Translations under genes and position numbers: made by a program
Notes under the pieces: generated by a model
Databases searched by the model: none
Seen by the model: the letters and a program-made list of their open reading frames with translations, nothing else
Told to the model about the DNA's origin: nothing
In this document: positions 17,995-26,464 of the stretch, one piece after another
How positions within the stretch are numbered: the first letter of the stretch is position 1
Layout of the letters: every line of letters starts with the position of its first letter
Assembly: GCF_024170505.1 (NCBI RefSeq)
Contig: NZ_JALJYG010000014.1
Coordinates: 1-54,686 of the forward strand
Origin: Methanocalculus alkaliphilus
Lineage (GTDB): Archaea; Halobacteriota; Methanomicrobia; Methanomicrobiales; Methanocorpusculaceae
Length of the DNA: 54,686 nt
Reading direction: 5' to 3'

Positions 17995-18595
17995 GCCCGT
18001 CCAGTGGATACCAGGGAGCGGCTGGCAGGCGAACTCCTATCTTATCGGAGACATTCTCATCGATGCAGGGGTTCTCCCGATGGCTCTTGAGCAATACAAA
18101 GACCAGATTGAGACGATCATCCTGACACACGGCCACTTCGACCATACCGCCCATCTCGCCCAGATCAAGGCGATGTGCGGCGCAACGGTCTGTATCCATG
18201 AGGAGGATGCCGTATCCCTCAGATCCGAGGCGGAAAGCCTCTCGTTTCACTTCGGCGCACGCCCCCCGATGGTCATCCCCGATCGGATCCTCAGCAACGG
18301 CGACCAGATCGGGCCGCTCAGGGTCATCCACACACCCGGCCATACCAGGGGAAGCATCTGCCTCTATCATGAGGAGGAGGCGGCACTCATCTCCGGGGAT
18401 ACCGTCTTCCCCGGGGGATCATTCGGGAGGACCGACTTTCCCGGCGGAAACGCCGGAGAACTGAAGCGATCGGTCGAACAGCTTGCAATGCTCCAGGTTG
18501 AGTCGCTCTGGCCAGGCCATGAGCAGCCGGTGAAGAGTGGCGCAGGAAGGCATCTCCTCGCCACCCGGCAGTGCCTCCAGTCCTATCATGGATAA
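17993..18595 (+). CDS. MBL-fold metallo-hydrolase (glyoxalase II-like)
   Basis: A 200-residue single-domain metallo-beta-lactamase fold protein. ILTHGHFDHTAHLAQIKA is the HxHxDH metal motif; VIHTPGHTRGSICLYHEEEAALISGDTVF gives the other ligands and the Asp. It starts at the ATG at 17993, where the mature N-terminus MPVQWIPGSGWQANSYLIGD fits the family. The longer frame to 17909 reads into the thiC coding region. The substrate is unknown; hydroxyacylglutathione is unlikely because methanogens lack glutathione. Overlaps the GIY-YIG gene by eight bases. Confidence 0.88.
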   Translation: MPVQWIPGSGWQANSYLIGDILIDAGVLPMALEQYKDQIETIILTHGHFDHTAHLAQIKAMCGATVCIHEEDAVSLRSEAESLSFHFGARPPMVIPDRILSNGDQIGPLRVIHTPGHTRGSICLYHEEEAALISGDTVFPGGSFGRTDFPGGNAGELKRSVEQLAMLQVESLWPGHEQPVKSGAGRHLLATRQCLQSYHG

Positions 18596-19013
18596 GGGGA
18601 TCTACACCCTCATCCTGAAATCCGAAGGCGCCGATATACGGATTGGGGCGCTGGGTACCCTCGCGATACCCGGAGGGTATCTCATCTATGTCGGATCCGC
18701 CCTGGGACCCGGAGGGCTTGGACGGATCAGCCGCCATGAAAAGGCCGCCCATGACGGGAGGCGGCCGCACTGGCATATCGACTATCTCCTCCGTCATCCC
18801 TCAACCCGTCTGATCGCATCGGTGGCCGCACCAACGAGCGAACGGCTTGAGTGCACGCTTGCAGATGCGGTGGCCGGAACATCAATACCCGGATTCGGGG
18901 CATCGGACTGCCGGTGCAGATCCCACCTTTTTACCCGGGTGGATGATCCGATACCAGAGCTGGCAGCTATCTTCTCGTCACTCGGACTCCTCGCCACGAT
19001 CAGAAGATATTAG
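18588..19013 (+). CDS. GIY-YIG nuclease-like protein (DUF123)
   Basis: A 141-residue protein with the DUF123 / GIY-YIG pattern: GIYTLILKSEG, GYLIYVGSALGPGGLGRISRHEKA and HWHIDYLLRHPSTR. The chosen ATG overlaps the stop of the MBL gene, and the longer frame to 18537 adds 17 unlikely residues. Archaeal members are small and often standalone. A C-terminal cluster of Cys and His (GASDCRCRSHLF) may hold a metal. The cellular role is not established. Confidence 0.88.
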   Translation: MDKGIYTLILKSEGADIRIGALGTLAIPGGYLIYVGSALGPGGLGRISRHEKAAHDGRRPHWHIDYLLRHPSTRLIASVAAPTSERLECTLADAVAGTSIPGFGASDCRCRSHLFTRVDDPIPELAAIFSSLGLLATIRRY

Positions 19014-19037
19014 ATACCTGAGATGAAGGATACCCCT

Positions 19038-19592
19038 ATGAAGGTACTTGGCATATCAGGGAGTATGCGTCGCGAGGGGAATACCGCGATTCTGGTCCAT
19101 GAGATCCTTGGGCATGTCGCGCAAAAGGGTGTTCCAACCGAGTTCATCTCTCTCTCGGGGAAGGAGATCAAGCCCTGCATCGGGTGTGAGAAATGCAAGG
19201 AAGAGAAGTGCTGCGTCATTAAAAATGATGACTGGCATGAGATCATCGAGAAGGTTGTGGCAGCAGACGTTCTGGTCATCGGATCACCGACCTACTACTT
19301 TGATGTCTGCGGGCAGGTGAAGAACCTGATTGACCGGACATACTCGCTCTGGCATGACCGCAAGCTTGCAGGAAAGAAGGCGGTTGCAATCAGCGTCTGT
19401 GCGGACAAGGGAGGAACACGGGCACTTGAGACACTTGAGGCGTTCCTCTCGACCCATGAGTATGGCTATATCGGTCATATCATCGGAAGAGGGTTCAATC
19501 CAGGGGATGTCCGCGAGGATAGCATCGCGATGGGATCGACAAAGCCGATAGCAGACCGGATCGTCTCCTACTTTGGAACACTCGATGACTGA
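19038..19592 (+). CDS. Iron-sulfur flavoprotein / NADPH-dependent FMN reductase-like
   Basis: A 184-residue flavodoxin-like protein. MKVLGISGSMRREGNTAILV is the FMN phosphate-binding N-terminus. CIGCEKCKEEKCCVIKND is the compact cysteine motif that holds a [4Fe-4S] cluster in archaeal Isf proteins, and IGSPTYYFDVCGQVKNLIDRT binds the flavin ring. I begin at 19038, whose N-terminus matches the family and has AAGGA upstream; an ATG at 19023 is also in frame. It likely shuttles electrons from ferredoxin and may detoxify O2 or peroxide. DUF1805 follows after nine bases. Confidence 0.9.
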   Translation: MKVLGISGSMRREGNTAILVHEILGHVAQKGVPTEFISLSGKEIKPCIGCEKCKEEKCCVIKNDDWHEIIEKVVAADVLVIGSPTYYFDVCGQVKNLIDRTYSLWHDRKLAGKKAVAISVCADKGGTRALETLEAFLSTHEYGYIGHIIGRGFNPGDVREDSIAMGSTKPIADRIVSYFGTLDD

Positions 19593-19601
19593 GGGGGTAC
19601 A

Positions 19602-19901
19602 ATGCAGCATCTTACGATACCCTTGGAGAACAGAATGGCAGACGGCTACTCGGTCCCGATCGGCGGGGTCCACCTCATCTTCGTGACAGCCGGTGACGGG
19701 TTGATCGGATGCGGGGCCTTTGATATCACCGCACTTGAGAAGTTCGGGGTACCTGCGGCAAAGATGCAGGCGATGACCGGCCCTGCCATCACCTCCATCG
19801 AAGAGATCCTCTATGCGGAGGTCAAAGAGGCGAACCGATTTGCAGAGGAGAGGGGTATTACAAGAGGAATGATCGGAAAAGAGGCCCTTGAGCTCCTCTG
19901 A
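19602..19901 (+). CDS. DUF1805 family protein
   Basis: A 99-residue protein recognised as DUF1805 (YunC-like), a small alpha-beta fold in archaea and firmicutes. The GCGAFDITALEKFGVPAAKM region is characteristic. Preceded by GAGGGGGTAC as ribosome site, nine bases after the flavoprotein gene. The stop lies six bases from the convergent pdxT stop. Function unknown. Confidence 0.85.
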   Translation: MQHLTIPLENRMADGYSVPIGGVHLIFVTAGDGLIGCGAFDITALEKFGVPAAKMQAMTGPAITSIEEILYAEVKEANRFAEERGITRGMIGKEALELL

Positions 19902-19907
19902 GGGAGA

Positions 19908-20483
19908 TCAGAGGCCGAGGTTTTCAAGGAAGAGCTGGTGGAGCCTCAGATCCCCACCAAGTTCGGGATGGAACGAGAAGGCCATATGAAGGCCATGCCT
20001 GATCGCGATATATCCTTGTGGAAGCTGGGCCAGTACTTCTGTTTTGTATCCGACGCGGGTTGCCACAGGTGCCCGGATGAAGACTGCATGGAATGGATCC
20101 AAAAAACCCGCACAGTCGATGTCGGCTTCAAATGATTCACGCTGGCGTCCAAAGGCATTCCGCTTCACCGTCATATCCATGATGCCGAGTGGCTCAAAGA
20201 GGCTGTCATCCTGGACCTCTGTTGCCAGGAGGACCATCCCGGCACAGGTGGCAAAGATCCCGCCATCATACTCCTGAAGGGGCCGCTGCATCCCTGCATT
20301 CTGGATCAACCGCATAATCGTGGTTGATTCCCCTCCAGGGAGTGCGATGCCGTCAAAGTCCGGAATCTCGGATGCCGTCCGGAAGACAGATACCTCTCCC
20401 CGATCACCAAGCGCTACGCGAAATGCCTCCACATGCTCGGAGACGTCGCCCTGGAGTGCAAGGACTCCGATCCTACCAGCCAC
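19908..20483 (-). CDS. pdxT: Pyridoxal 5'-phosphate synthase, glutaminase subunit
   Basis: A 191-residue class I amidotransferase that gives ammonia to PdxS. It has [29 protein letters not shown], the nucleophile Cys in [29 protein letters not shown] and the His-Glu pair in [16 protein letters not shown]. It overlaps pdxS by 11 bases; the two form the PLP synthase operon. The order pdxS-pdxT is conserved in archaea. Confidence 0.96.
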   Translation of the reverse strand: MAGRIGVLALQGDVSEHVEAFRVALGDRGEVSVFRTASEIPDFDGIALPGGESTTIMRLIQNAGMQRPLQEYDGGIFATCAGMVLLATEVQDDSLFEPLGIMDMTVKRNAFGRQRESFEADIDCAGFLDPFHAVFIRAPVATRVGYKTEVLAQLPQGYIAIRHGLHMAFSFHPELGGDLRLHQLFLENLGL

Positions 20484-21369
20484 GGGTCTGCAACACCTCG
20501 TCCGGACGGAGCGTATGGATGTCGATGCCCTTCATCGCCTCACCAAGGCCACGGCTCACCTCTGCGATCACTTTTGGATCATTAAAGTGATGGACCGCCT
20601 CGACGATTGCCCGTGCCATCTTCTGGGGATTCTCTGACTTGAAGATCCCTGAACCGACGAAGACGCCGTCTGCACCAAGCTGCATCATCAGTGCGGCATC
20701 GGAGGGTGTTGCGATACCGCCTGCCGAGAAGTTCACAACCGGAAGACGCCCGCGGGCAGCAGCATCCTCGACGAGTTCGACCGGTGCCTCGATCTTCCGG
20801 GCATATGCCGCCCGCTCCTGGGTATCCATCCCGGAGATAAGCCGGATCTCGGACTGAATGGCCCTCATATGCCGGACTGCCTCAACGACGTTGCCGGTCC
20901 CGGCCTCGCCCTTCGTCCGGACCATCGCTGCACCCTCGTTGATCCGTCTCAGCGCCTCACCGAGATTACGTGCCCCACAGACGAACGGCACCGAGAAGAC
21001 TTTCTTATCAACATGGAACTCCTCATCTGCGGGTGTCAGCACCTCGGATTCATCGATCATATCAACGCCAAGCTCCTGGAGCACCTGCGCCTCGACGAAG
21101 TGGCCGATCCTGACCTTCGCCATGACCGGGATCGAGACCGCTTCTGTTATCTCAACGATCTTTGTTGGATCTGCCATCCTGGCGACACCGCCCATCTTCC
21201 TGATATCGGCAGGAACACGTTCAAGTGCCATGACCGCAACCGCACCGGCCTCTTCCGCGATGACTGCTTCTTCTGCAGAGACGACATCCATAATGACACC
21301 GCCCTTCTGCATCGATGCAAAACCACGCTTCAGAAGTTCCGTCCCAAACCTCAGCTCTTCAAGTTTCAT
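20473..21369 (-). CDS. pdxS: Pyridoxal 5'-phosphate synthase, synthase subunit
   Basis: A 298-residue PdxS that makes PLP from ribose 5-phosphate, glyceraldehyde 3-phosphate and ammonia. [33 protein letters not shown], the catalytic lysine in [16 protein letters not shown] and [34 protein letters not shown] are typical. It is the most conserved protein in this stretch. The transcript seems to have little or no leader. Confidence 0.97.
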   Translation of the reverse strand: MKLEELRFGTELLKRGFASMQKGGVIMDVVSAEEAVIAEEAGAVAVMALERVPADIRKMGGVARMADPTKIVEITEAVSIPVMAKVRIGHFVEAQVLQELGVDMIDESEVLTPADEEFHVDKKVFSVPFVCGARNLGEALRRINEGAAMVRTKGEAGTGNVVEAVRHMRAIQSEIRLISGMDTQERAAYARKIEAPVELVEDAAARGRLPVVNFSAGGIATPSDAALMMQLGADGVFVGSGIFKSENPQKMARAIVEAVHHFNDPKVIAEVSRGLGEAMKGIDIHTLRPDEVLQTRGW

Positions 21370-21392
21370 CCTTATTTATTTGATCAGGCAAG

Positions 21393-21402
21393 ACTATAAA
21401 AC
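21393..21402 (-). promoter_or_regulatory. TATA box of pdxS-pdxT
   Basis: On the minus strand GTTTTATAGT lies about 25 bases upstream of the pdxS ATG. That places the start at or just before the ATG, so a leaderless message is likely. No ribosome site is seen before the ATG (AATAAGG only). Confidence 0.4.
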
Positions 21403-21466
21403 ATAACATCCCGGAGAAATTTGGAAAAATGCAATTCCAGGCAGCTTATTTTTCCTATACCCCCAT

Positions 21467-21490
21467 ACCCCGGTAAGAGATTGCCGGGGT
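21467..21490 (-). terminator. Hairpin after cobD
   Basis: ACCCCGG (21467-21473) and CCGGGGT (21484-21490) form a perfect 7-bp stem with a 10-base loop, four bases after the cobD stop on the minus strand. Behind it on the minus strand comes GGGGGTATAGGAAAAATAAG, with no U tract, so it may be only a barrier hairpin. It separates cobD from the pdxS promoter. Confidence 0.4.
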
Positions 21491-21494
21491 GTAA

Positions 21495-22412
21495 TTAGTT
21501 AGAAATGATGAAGGGAGCAAGAAATGTGAGTATAAGAAGGATGAAGAGAAAGATCACCGTCGCTCCCCCTACCGCACCGATGACACATCTCCCCCCATCC
21601 TCAAGGCTTCTGGTACTATCCCCAATCCGATAGCTCCCCGGTTTCTCAAACCGGATCCCACACCCCCCTGCGATGAGGGCCATCGGGATCCCGCCATTGA
21701 AACCCGGACGCTTCCCTGCATCACGGAGGAGGATCGCAAGCGCCTCCCTTCCTCGCCTCCGGGCAGTGAACCAGAGGAGGAGGAGGCACCCGGTGATCCG
21801 TGCCGGAATATAACTGAGGATATCATCGGCACGGGCAGCGAACCACCCGAGCCGCTCACGGTCATCCCGGTAGCCGAGCATCGCATCCATCGTATTTGCG
21901 GCACGGTACATCGCGGCACCGGGAAGGCCAAGAAGAAGGAACCAGAAGAGCGGGGCGATGATCGAGTCGACAAGGTTCTCTGCAGCCGACTCGTACGCTG
22001 CTGAACGGACCTCCTCATCCGAGAGGAGGGCAGTGTTCCGGGAGACCATCATCCCTGCCGCCTTCTGCCCCTCACCCCCCCCTCGCGAAAGCCCCTCTTC
22101 GACCGAGAGGGCATGTTCTTCCAGCGAACGCCATGCAAAGGTTGATTTCAGGAAAACTGGTGCAATAAGGAGATAGAGCCACCAGGGGGCATGCCATTCA
22201 AGCAGGAGAAACGGTATCACCGCGAGAGCGACGGTTGCACACCAGAAGATGACACCAGCCCCTCGCTGGAACGAATGGCGGTATGCAGAGGGGCGGCCCC
22301 ACCATCCGATGAATCTCCCGATGAGGGCCACCGGGTGGTACGGGGTATGGGGATCTCCCACGGCCCGATCCAGAAAGACTGCCAGGATCAGGATGATTCC
22401 GGCAAGCGGCAT
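21495..22412 (-). CDS. cobD: Adenosylcobinamide-phosphate synthase
   Basis: A 305-residue integral membrane enzyme (CbiB/CobD) that attaches aminopropanol phosphate to adenosylcobyric acid. It has DRAVGDPHTPYHPVALIGR at the start, then SAAENLVDSIIAPLFWFLLLGLPGAAMYRAANTMDAMLGYRDDR, and FNGGIPMALIAGG. Several membrane helices fit the family, and the length is normal. Last in the operon purA / Trm112-like / two-helix protein / cobD; it overlaps the preceding gene by 25 bases. Confidence 0.94.
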   Translation of the reverse strand: MPLAGIILILAVFLDRAVGDPHTPYHPVALIGRFIGWWGRPSAYRHSFQRGAGVIFWCATVALAVIPFLLLEWHAPWWLYLLIAPVFLKSTFAWRSLEEHALSVEEGLSRGGGEGQKAAGMMVSRNTALLSDEEVRSAAYESAAENLVDSIIAPLFWFLLLGLPGAAMYRAANTMDAMLGYRDDRERLGWFAARADDILSYIPARITGCLLLLWFTARRRGREALAILLRDAGKRPGFNGGIPMALIAGGCGIRFEKPGSYRIGDSTRSLEDGGRCVIGAVGGATVIFLFILLILTFLAPFIISN

Positions 22413-22936
22413 GCGGTGACGACCCCGGCGAGGAGAAGGAGGACGATGAGTGCTGTTGCAAAAGCATCCACAGGCGCCAGGAGGGGCCCCCGGAAGGAGA
22501 GCCAGATGAGATAGATGATGCAGGCCAGGATGCAGGGGATCAGGGCGAGCAGTGGAGGAGACCTCTTCAGGAGAGAGTCTTCAACAACGATGATCTCGGG
22601 ATCCTCACAGACAATAGGGCATGCCTTGCTCACCACGATCTTTACCCGGGTCGTTCTTGCCCCATAGCCGGTGATAATATCAAGGCTAAAATTACCATCG
22701 CCTGATGATTCACGAATCGGGATAGCGATCTCGATGACACCATCCACAAAGATATTCTCATGGAAAAAATCGGTGAATGACTGTCCGTTTTGTGTTCTGA
22801 TGGTCGCATGGGTAGGGGAGCCGTGATTCTCAAACCGGATGGTCAGATCACTCCCGGCATCGACGGGAACCTCACGGGCCGATACCTCGATACTGTTTAC
22901 TCCCTTCCGGTTCAGATGGACATCAATGACAGTCAT
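22388..22936 (-). CDS. Two-helix membrane protein of unknown function
   Basis: A 182-residue protein with a soluble N-terminal beta-rich part (about 1-125; SIEVSAREVPVDAGSDLTIRF) and two membrane helices (about 128-147 and 155-175). I do not firmly recognise the family; it looks like an archaeal DUF found next to Trm112-like genes. It lies between a zinc-ribbon gene and cobD on the same strand. No enzyme motif was seen. Confidence 0.75.
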   Translation of the reverse strand: MTVIDVHLNRKGVNSIEVSAREVPVDAGSDLTIRFENHGSPTHATIRTQNGQSFTDFFHENIFVDGVIEIAIPIRESSGDGNFSLDIITGYGARTTRVKIVVSKACPIVCEDPEIIVVEDSLLKRSPPLLALIPCILACIIYLIWLSFRGPLLAPVDAFATALIVLLLLAGVVTACRLPESS

Positions 22937-22945
22937 ACAGCAGGA

Positions 22946-23131
22946 TTACTCCTCTTCTGATTCTGGTGGAAGCAGGTTTGGGATCCCCTCATGAATCGGA
23001 TAGTCAACAGAACATGCAGGACACCGGAGAGTACCCTCCATAATCTCCTCCCCTTCCTCTTCAGTAACAGAGAGCTCAATATCACCCTTACAGACCGGAC
23101 AACAAAGAATATCCATCAACCAACGCTTCAT
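22946..23131 (-). CDS. Trm112/UPF0434-like zinc-ribbon protein
   Basis: A 61-residue protein with two CxxC knuckles (CCPVC and RCPAC) and the typical C-terminal VDYPIHEGIPNLLP. In archaea Trm112 activates several SAM-dependent methyltransferases that modify tRNA, rRNA and release factor. It overlaps purA by four bases, ATGA. Free-standing partners in the window include methyltransferases at 40795 and 50781, but no link is shown. Confidence 0.88.
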   Translation of the reverse strand: MKRWLMDILCCPVCKGDIELSVTEEEGEEIMEGTLRCPACSVDYPIHEGIPNLLPPESEEE

Positions 23132-24138
23132 TTCTTCTTCCTCAGATCAATGATTTGTGATAGTTCGGGTCCTGTCGAGATGATGGTGACCGGACGTCCC
23201 ACATCCACCTCGACCTGATGGATGAAATCTTTTGCGGTCTGGCTGAGCGTTTCGTACTCAGTTACTCCATAGCAGTCGGGATCAACCCGGTCGATCCCGG
23301 TGATGGCAACCTGGGTGCATCCGTTGATCATCGCTGAATACCGTGCCATGGCACCATCCCAGTTTCCGATCCTCCTCTCCCGGTGTGTGACGGTCCCAAA
23401 CTCCTGGATACCCATGGAGTGGGATGCCTCAAGGCTCATCTCAGTTGAGAAGGGGCCCTCTCCCACCCGTGTCGGGAATGCCTTGAAGACGACGATGACA
23501 TCATCGACCCGTGTCGGACCGACACCCGTATCCGCCGCAATCTGGGATGCCGAGGTATCCTTGCTCGTCACATAGGGGTATGTTCCATAATAGAGCGATA
23601 TTCCAAAACCCTGGGTACCTTCGATGAGAACGGTCTCGCCATTGTCAATCGCTGTATTCACCATCTCTGCAACGTCGGCGATATACGGAGCAAGTTCCGG
23701 GATATCCTTCGCCTGCTTTGAGAGACGGAGTACCCGGTCCGAGTTTGCGGGGCCGCATCCGGATCCGGTACTCCCGATCGTCTTTGCCAGATGCTCACTC
23801 GATTTATCACGGGCAATATGCTCCTCATCGATGACGCCGCATCTCCCATCAATGAAGACGCGCCCGGCGACACCGACATCATCCACCTCTTTCTGCAGGA
23901 CTCTGGGGTCAACGAGGACACCCGGGCCAATACAGAGTTTCGCATCAGGATAGACGAAACCGGACGGGACCATCCGGACGCCATATTCCTTCTCCCCTAC
24001 TTTAACTGTATGGCCGGCGTTTGGACCAACGCCGCCACGAGAAATAACTGTTGGATGGTCCTGATAAGCGATATGGGCAACGATCTTGCCTTTACCCTCA
24101 TCACCAAAGAAACCACCTACGATGATCGTACAGGACAT
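23128..24138 (-). CDS. purA: Adenylosuccinate synthetase
   Basis: A 336-residue enzyme converting IMP to adenylosuccinate with GTP and aspartate. The N-terminal loop GGFFGDEGKGKIVAH replaces the usual GxQWGDEGKGK (Phe-Phe for Gln-Trp). NAGHTV holds the catalytic His, and EGTQGFGISLYYGTYPYVTSKDT is typical. I start at the ATG at 24138; an upstream in-frame stretch (20 codons) covers the promoter-like AT-rich region. First gene of the four-gene operon ending in cobD. Archaeal versions are shorter than bacterial ones. Confidence 0.94.
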   Translation of the reverse strand: MSCTIIVGGFFGDEGKGKIVAHIAYQDHPTVISRGGVGPNAGHTVKVGEKEYGVRMVPSGFVYPDAKLCIGPGVLVDPRVLQKEVDDVGVAGRVFIDGRCGVIDEEHIARDKSSEHLAKTIGSTGSGCGPANSDRVLRLSKQAKDIPELAPYIADVAEMVNTAIDNGETVLIEGTQGFGISLYYGTYPYVTSKDTSASQIAADTGVGPTRVDDVIVVFKAFPTRVGEGPFSTEMSLEASHSMGIQEFGTVTHRERRIGNWDGAMARYSAMINGCTQVAITGIDRVDPDCYGVTEYETLSQTAKDFIHQVEVDVGRPVTIISTGPELSQIIDLRKKK

Positions 24139-24250
24139 AATCGTATCATTAGATTTCTGTTTAGATAGGTGATAAAATAGTCCCCCATTAATAACCATAC
24201 ACCCCGGAAGAGGAAACCATCAAGAGAGATTCATACCATATATTTCTTCA

Positions 24251-24922
24251 ATGACGAGATCGACGAAGGCAGATCCGAAAGATGAACCTGACACTTCCCT
24301 GATAGAGAGGTTCAGGAGTAGTGACCATCCGGCTGTGTCGCTTGCCCGTGATCTCGTCTGGGTTGGCCTCGTCGTTGGTGGAATCGCCCTCCTTCTCTTC
24401 CTCGTCTTTGGAACATGGCCTGCCGTTGTAACCATCGAGTCAGGGAGCATGCTCCCGGAGATGCAGGTAGGGGATCTCGTCTTCGTTGCCGCACCGGATC
24501 GGTTCGGATCCCTTGTGACGGCGGAGGAGGGGGCAGAGATCGGGCATACCTCGTTTGGGCGTCCCGGGGATGTCATCATATTCCGGCCAAACGGCAATGA
24601 CCAGGTCCACCCGATCATCCATCGGGCGATGATATGGATCGATGATGAAACAGCCGCCTCAGAACTTGGACTTGAGAATACCGGCGGAGGGATCATTACT
24701 CGGGGCGATAATAATCCGGTCATCGATCAGGTGACGGTGCATCCGGGAATCGGGAGAATAGAACCGATCAGGGATGAATGGATCATTGGAAAGGCGGTCT
24801 TCAGAATTCCTCTCATCGGGTATCTTCCACTCCATATCTGGGAGTTTGCAGCCTTCGTTGTCGCCATTATTATTATCCAGGAACTGATCGCATCAAGGAG
24901 ACGAAGAAGTGAGGAGAGATAA
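24251..24922 (+). CDS. Signal peptidase I, archaeal (S26B) type
   Basis: A 223-residue membrane protease that removes signal peptides. It has an N-terminal helix (about 33-57), the catalytic Ser66 in TIESGSMLPEMQVGDL, His124 in HPIIHRAM and Asp153 in ITRGDNNPVID. The His replaces the bacterial lysine, so it is the archaeal/ER-like type. A C-terminal helix (about 198-217) ends with a basic tail RRRRSEER. It is followed by cofH after three bases and diverges from purA. No good ribosome site precedes the ATG, so it may be leaderless. Confidence 0.93.
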   Translation: MTRSTKADPKDEPDTSLIERFRSSDHPAVSLARDLVWVGLVVGGIALLLFLVFGTWPAVVTIESGSMLPEMQVGDLVFVAAPDRFGSLVTAEEGAEIGHTSFGRPGDVIIFRPNGNDQVHPIIHRAMIWIDDETAASELGLENTGGGIITRGDNNPVIDQVTVHPGIGRIEPIRDEWIIGKAVFRIPLIGYLPLHIWEFAAFVVAIIIIQELIASRRRRSEER

Positions 24923-24925
24923 TCG

Positions 24926-26011
24926 ATGATACAGACTACGCAATTACTCGACGACTGCCTGGGAGGCCACCGGCTCACCCCTGAGGAAGGGCTCCATCTG
25001 CTCAACGTGACGGGAAGGGAGATACTTGAGGTCTCTGCTGCGGCTGATGAGCTCCGCCAGAGGAAGGTTGGCGATCAGGTCACCTATGTCAGAAACCAGA
25101 ACATCCACATCACAAATATCTGTAAAAATCTCTGCGGTTTCTGTGCATTCGGGAAGAGAAAAGGAGATCCTGATGCCTTCTTCGATGACCCCGAGAGGAT
25201 CCGCCAGAAGGTACAACTCGCTCTTTCCAGGGATATCACGGAGATCTGTCTCCTCTCCGGCGTTCACCCCGATTATACCATCGATAGCTATGAAGATATC
25301 ATCCGGACCGTTCATGAGACTGCCCCCGGCATCGACATCCATACCGCAAGCCCTGATGAGGTTGATTACATCGCACGGAAGAGCGGGGTGTCGACCAAAG
25401 ATGTTCTTGAGCGGCTGAGGGATGCCGGGCTTGGAACCCTCCAGGGAACCGCCGCCGAGATCCTCGTCGATGATGTCCGGAAGGTGATCTGCCCGGCGAA
25501 GGTGGATACAGCCACCTGGGTCAGGATCATCAAAGAGGCGCATGGGATGGGGATCATGAGCACATCAACGATCATGTATGGATCCTCAGAGACCCCACGG
25601 GACCGGATCATCCATCTTGATATCCTCCGATCCATCCAGGATGAGACCGCGGGATTCACCGAGCTTGTTCCCCTCTCCTACCTCCACCAGAACACAGCAC
25701 TCTATGAGAAGGGGCTTGCACCGGCAGGAGCAACCGGCCGGGAAGACCTCCTGATGATCGCCGTATCCCGCCTCTTCCTCGATAACGTCGATCACATCCA
25801 GGTCCCGTGGGGGAAGTTTGGGATCAAGCTCACCCAGATCGCACTCCTCGCCGGAGGTGATGACTTTGGAGGAACGATGTTCTCCGATGACGTCTCCGTC
25901 GAGGCGGGCGGGAGCGAGGCAGGATACCTTGATCCACGGGTGATGGACCGTATCTCGACAGATATCGGGAGACGACTCGTCCAGAGGACGACGAAGTACA
26001 GACGTATCTGA
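24926..26011 (+). CDS. cofH: FO synthase subunit 2 (CofH)
   Basis: Radical SAM enzyme that with CofG makes 7,8-didemethyl-8-hydroxy-5-deazariboflavin (FO), the core of coenzyme F420. NICKNLCGFCAFGK is the Cys-x3-Cys-x2-Cys cluster motif near residue 70. LLSGVHPDYTIDSYEDIIR and SSTIMYG-like STSTIMYGSSE fit CofH rather than CofG. At 361 residues it has a normal length. cofG is not in the window. It is translated right behind the signal peptidase gene and is followed by an A-rich then T8 stretch. Confidence 0.95.
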   Translation: MIQTTQLLDDCLGGHRLTPEEGLHLLNVTGREILEVSAAADELRQRKVGDQVTYVRNQNIHITNICKNLCGFCAFGKRKGDPDAFFDDPERIRQKVQLALSRDITEICLLSGVHPDYTIDSYEDIIRTVHETAPGIDIHTASPDEVDYIARKSGVSTKDVLERLRDAGLGTLQGTAAEILVDDVRKVICPAKVDTATWVRIIKEAHGMGIMSTSTIMYGSSETPRDRIIHLDILRSIQDETAGFTELVPLSYLHQNTALYEKGLAPAGATGREDLLMIAVSRLFLDNVDHIQVPWGKFGIKLTQIALLAGGDDFGGTMFSDDVSVEAGGSEAGYLDPRVMDRISTDIGRRLVQRTTKYRRI

Positions 26012-26021
26012 AAAGAAATCA

Positions 26022-26029
26022 TTTTTTTT
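26022..26029 (+). terminator. T-tract terminator after cofH
   Basis: Eight consecutive T begin 11 bases after the cofH stop, inside a weak ATCA...TGAT hairpin. Archaeal transcription commonly ends at such T runs without strong hairpins. Confidence 0.45.
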
Positions 26030-26361
26030 GATCCCCCTTCCGAAGAAGCGTGAAGAGATTATCCGGTCGATCTGAGATAGCACGTAAAAAGGAAGAGAGA
26101 GGTGATTGATACATGCCCGCACGGCACAGGAAGTATTGACTGGGAAGGTGGCGTGCCCCCGGTATGATCAAACGTAGCGACCCGAAGTGATCATGGAACA
26201 ATTGTGTGATCGCTTGAGAGGTGTGTAGCCGGGTCTATGGGTGAATTGTGTGCCTTGAATTCATGTGAAGATCAAGACCGGGGGCAGGACGCACGCCTTC
26301 ATCTACTGGATGGGCGATATCCGAATCGGATTGATCCGGATTGTCCATTACGATCTTCACC
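26030..26361. other. Gene-free region with nested inverted repeats, possible structured RNA
   Basis: No coding frame is convincing here. Several inverted repeats nest. GGCGTGCCCCCGG (26150-26162) can pair with CCGGGGG (26278-26284) and CACGCC (26292-26297), leaving a 7-base bulge. Inside, ATGATCA (26164-26170) pairs with TGATCAT (26188-26194). As an alternative, GCACGGCAC (26119-26127) can pair with GTGGCGTGC (26148-26156) with one mismatch, excluding the first pairing. AATTGTGTG occurs at about 26200 and again at about 26245. Downstream, ATCCGA-A-TCGGAT is at 26319-26331. The strand and function are unknown. Confidence 0.35.
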
Positions 26362-26446
26362 ATATGGCCATATAAAAGTATCCCTCAATGCCATGCATTG
26401 ATGCTCATTGTGACGCCGTGCAATGTCGAAATGGTTTTATCGAAAT
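26362..26446 (+). promoter_or_regulatory. Promoter with palindromes and CAATG/CATTG half-sites
   Basis: ATATGGCCATAT (26362-26373) is a perfect palindrome that overlaps the TATA box TATAAAAG (26371-26378). TCAATGC-CAT-GCATTGA (26385-26401) is a second perfect palindrome at the predicted start site. CAATG or CATTG occurs at 26386, 26396, 26406 and 26421, the first three spaced by 10 bases. TCGAAAT repeats at 26426 and 26440. The layout is that of an archaeal operator, and the gene just downstream has an HTH domain, so self-control is likely. Confidence 0.55.
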
Positions 26447-26464
26447 CCAACGATATCCTGAGTA

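Noticed and set aside
26012-26464. tRNA, CRISPR or SRP/RNase P RNA in the gene-free stretch
   Set aside because: No cloverleaf, no regular repeats and none of the conserved cores of these RNAs were found by eye, although other structure is possible.
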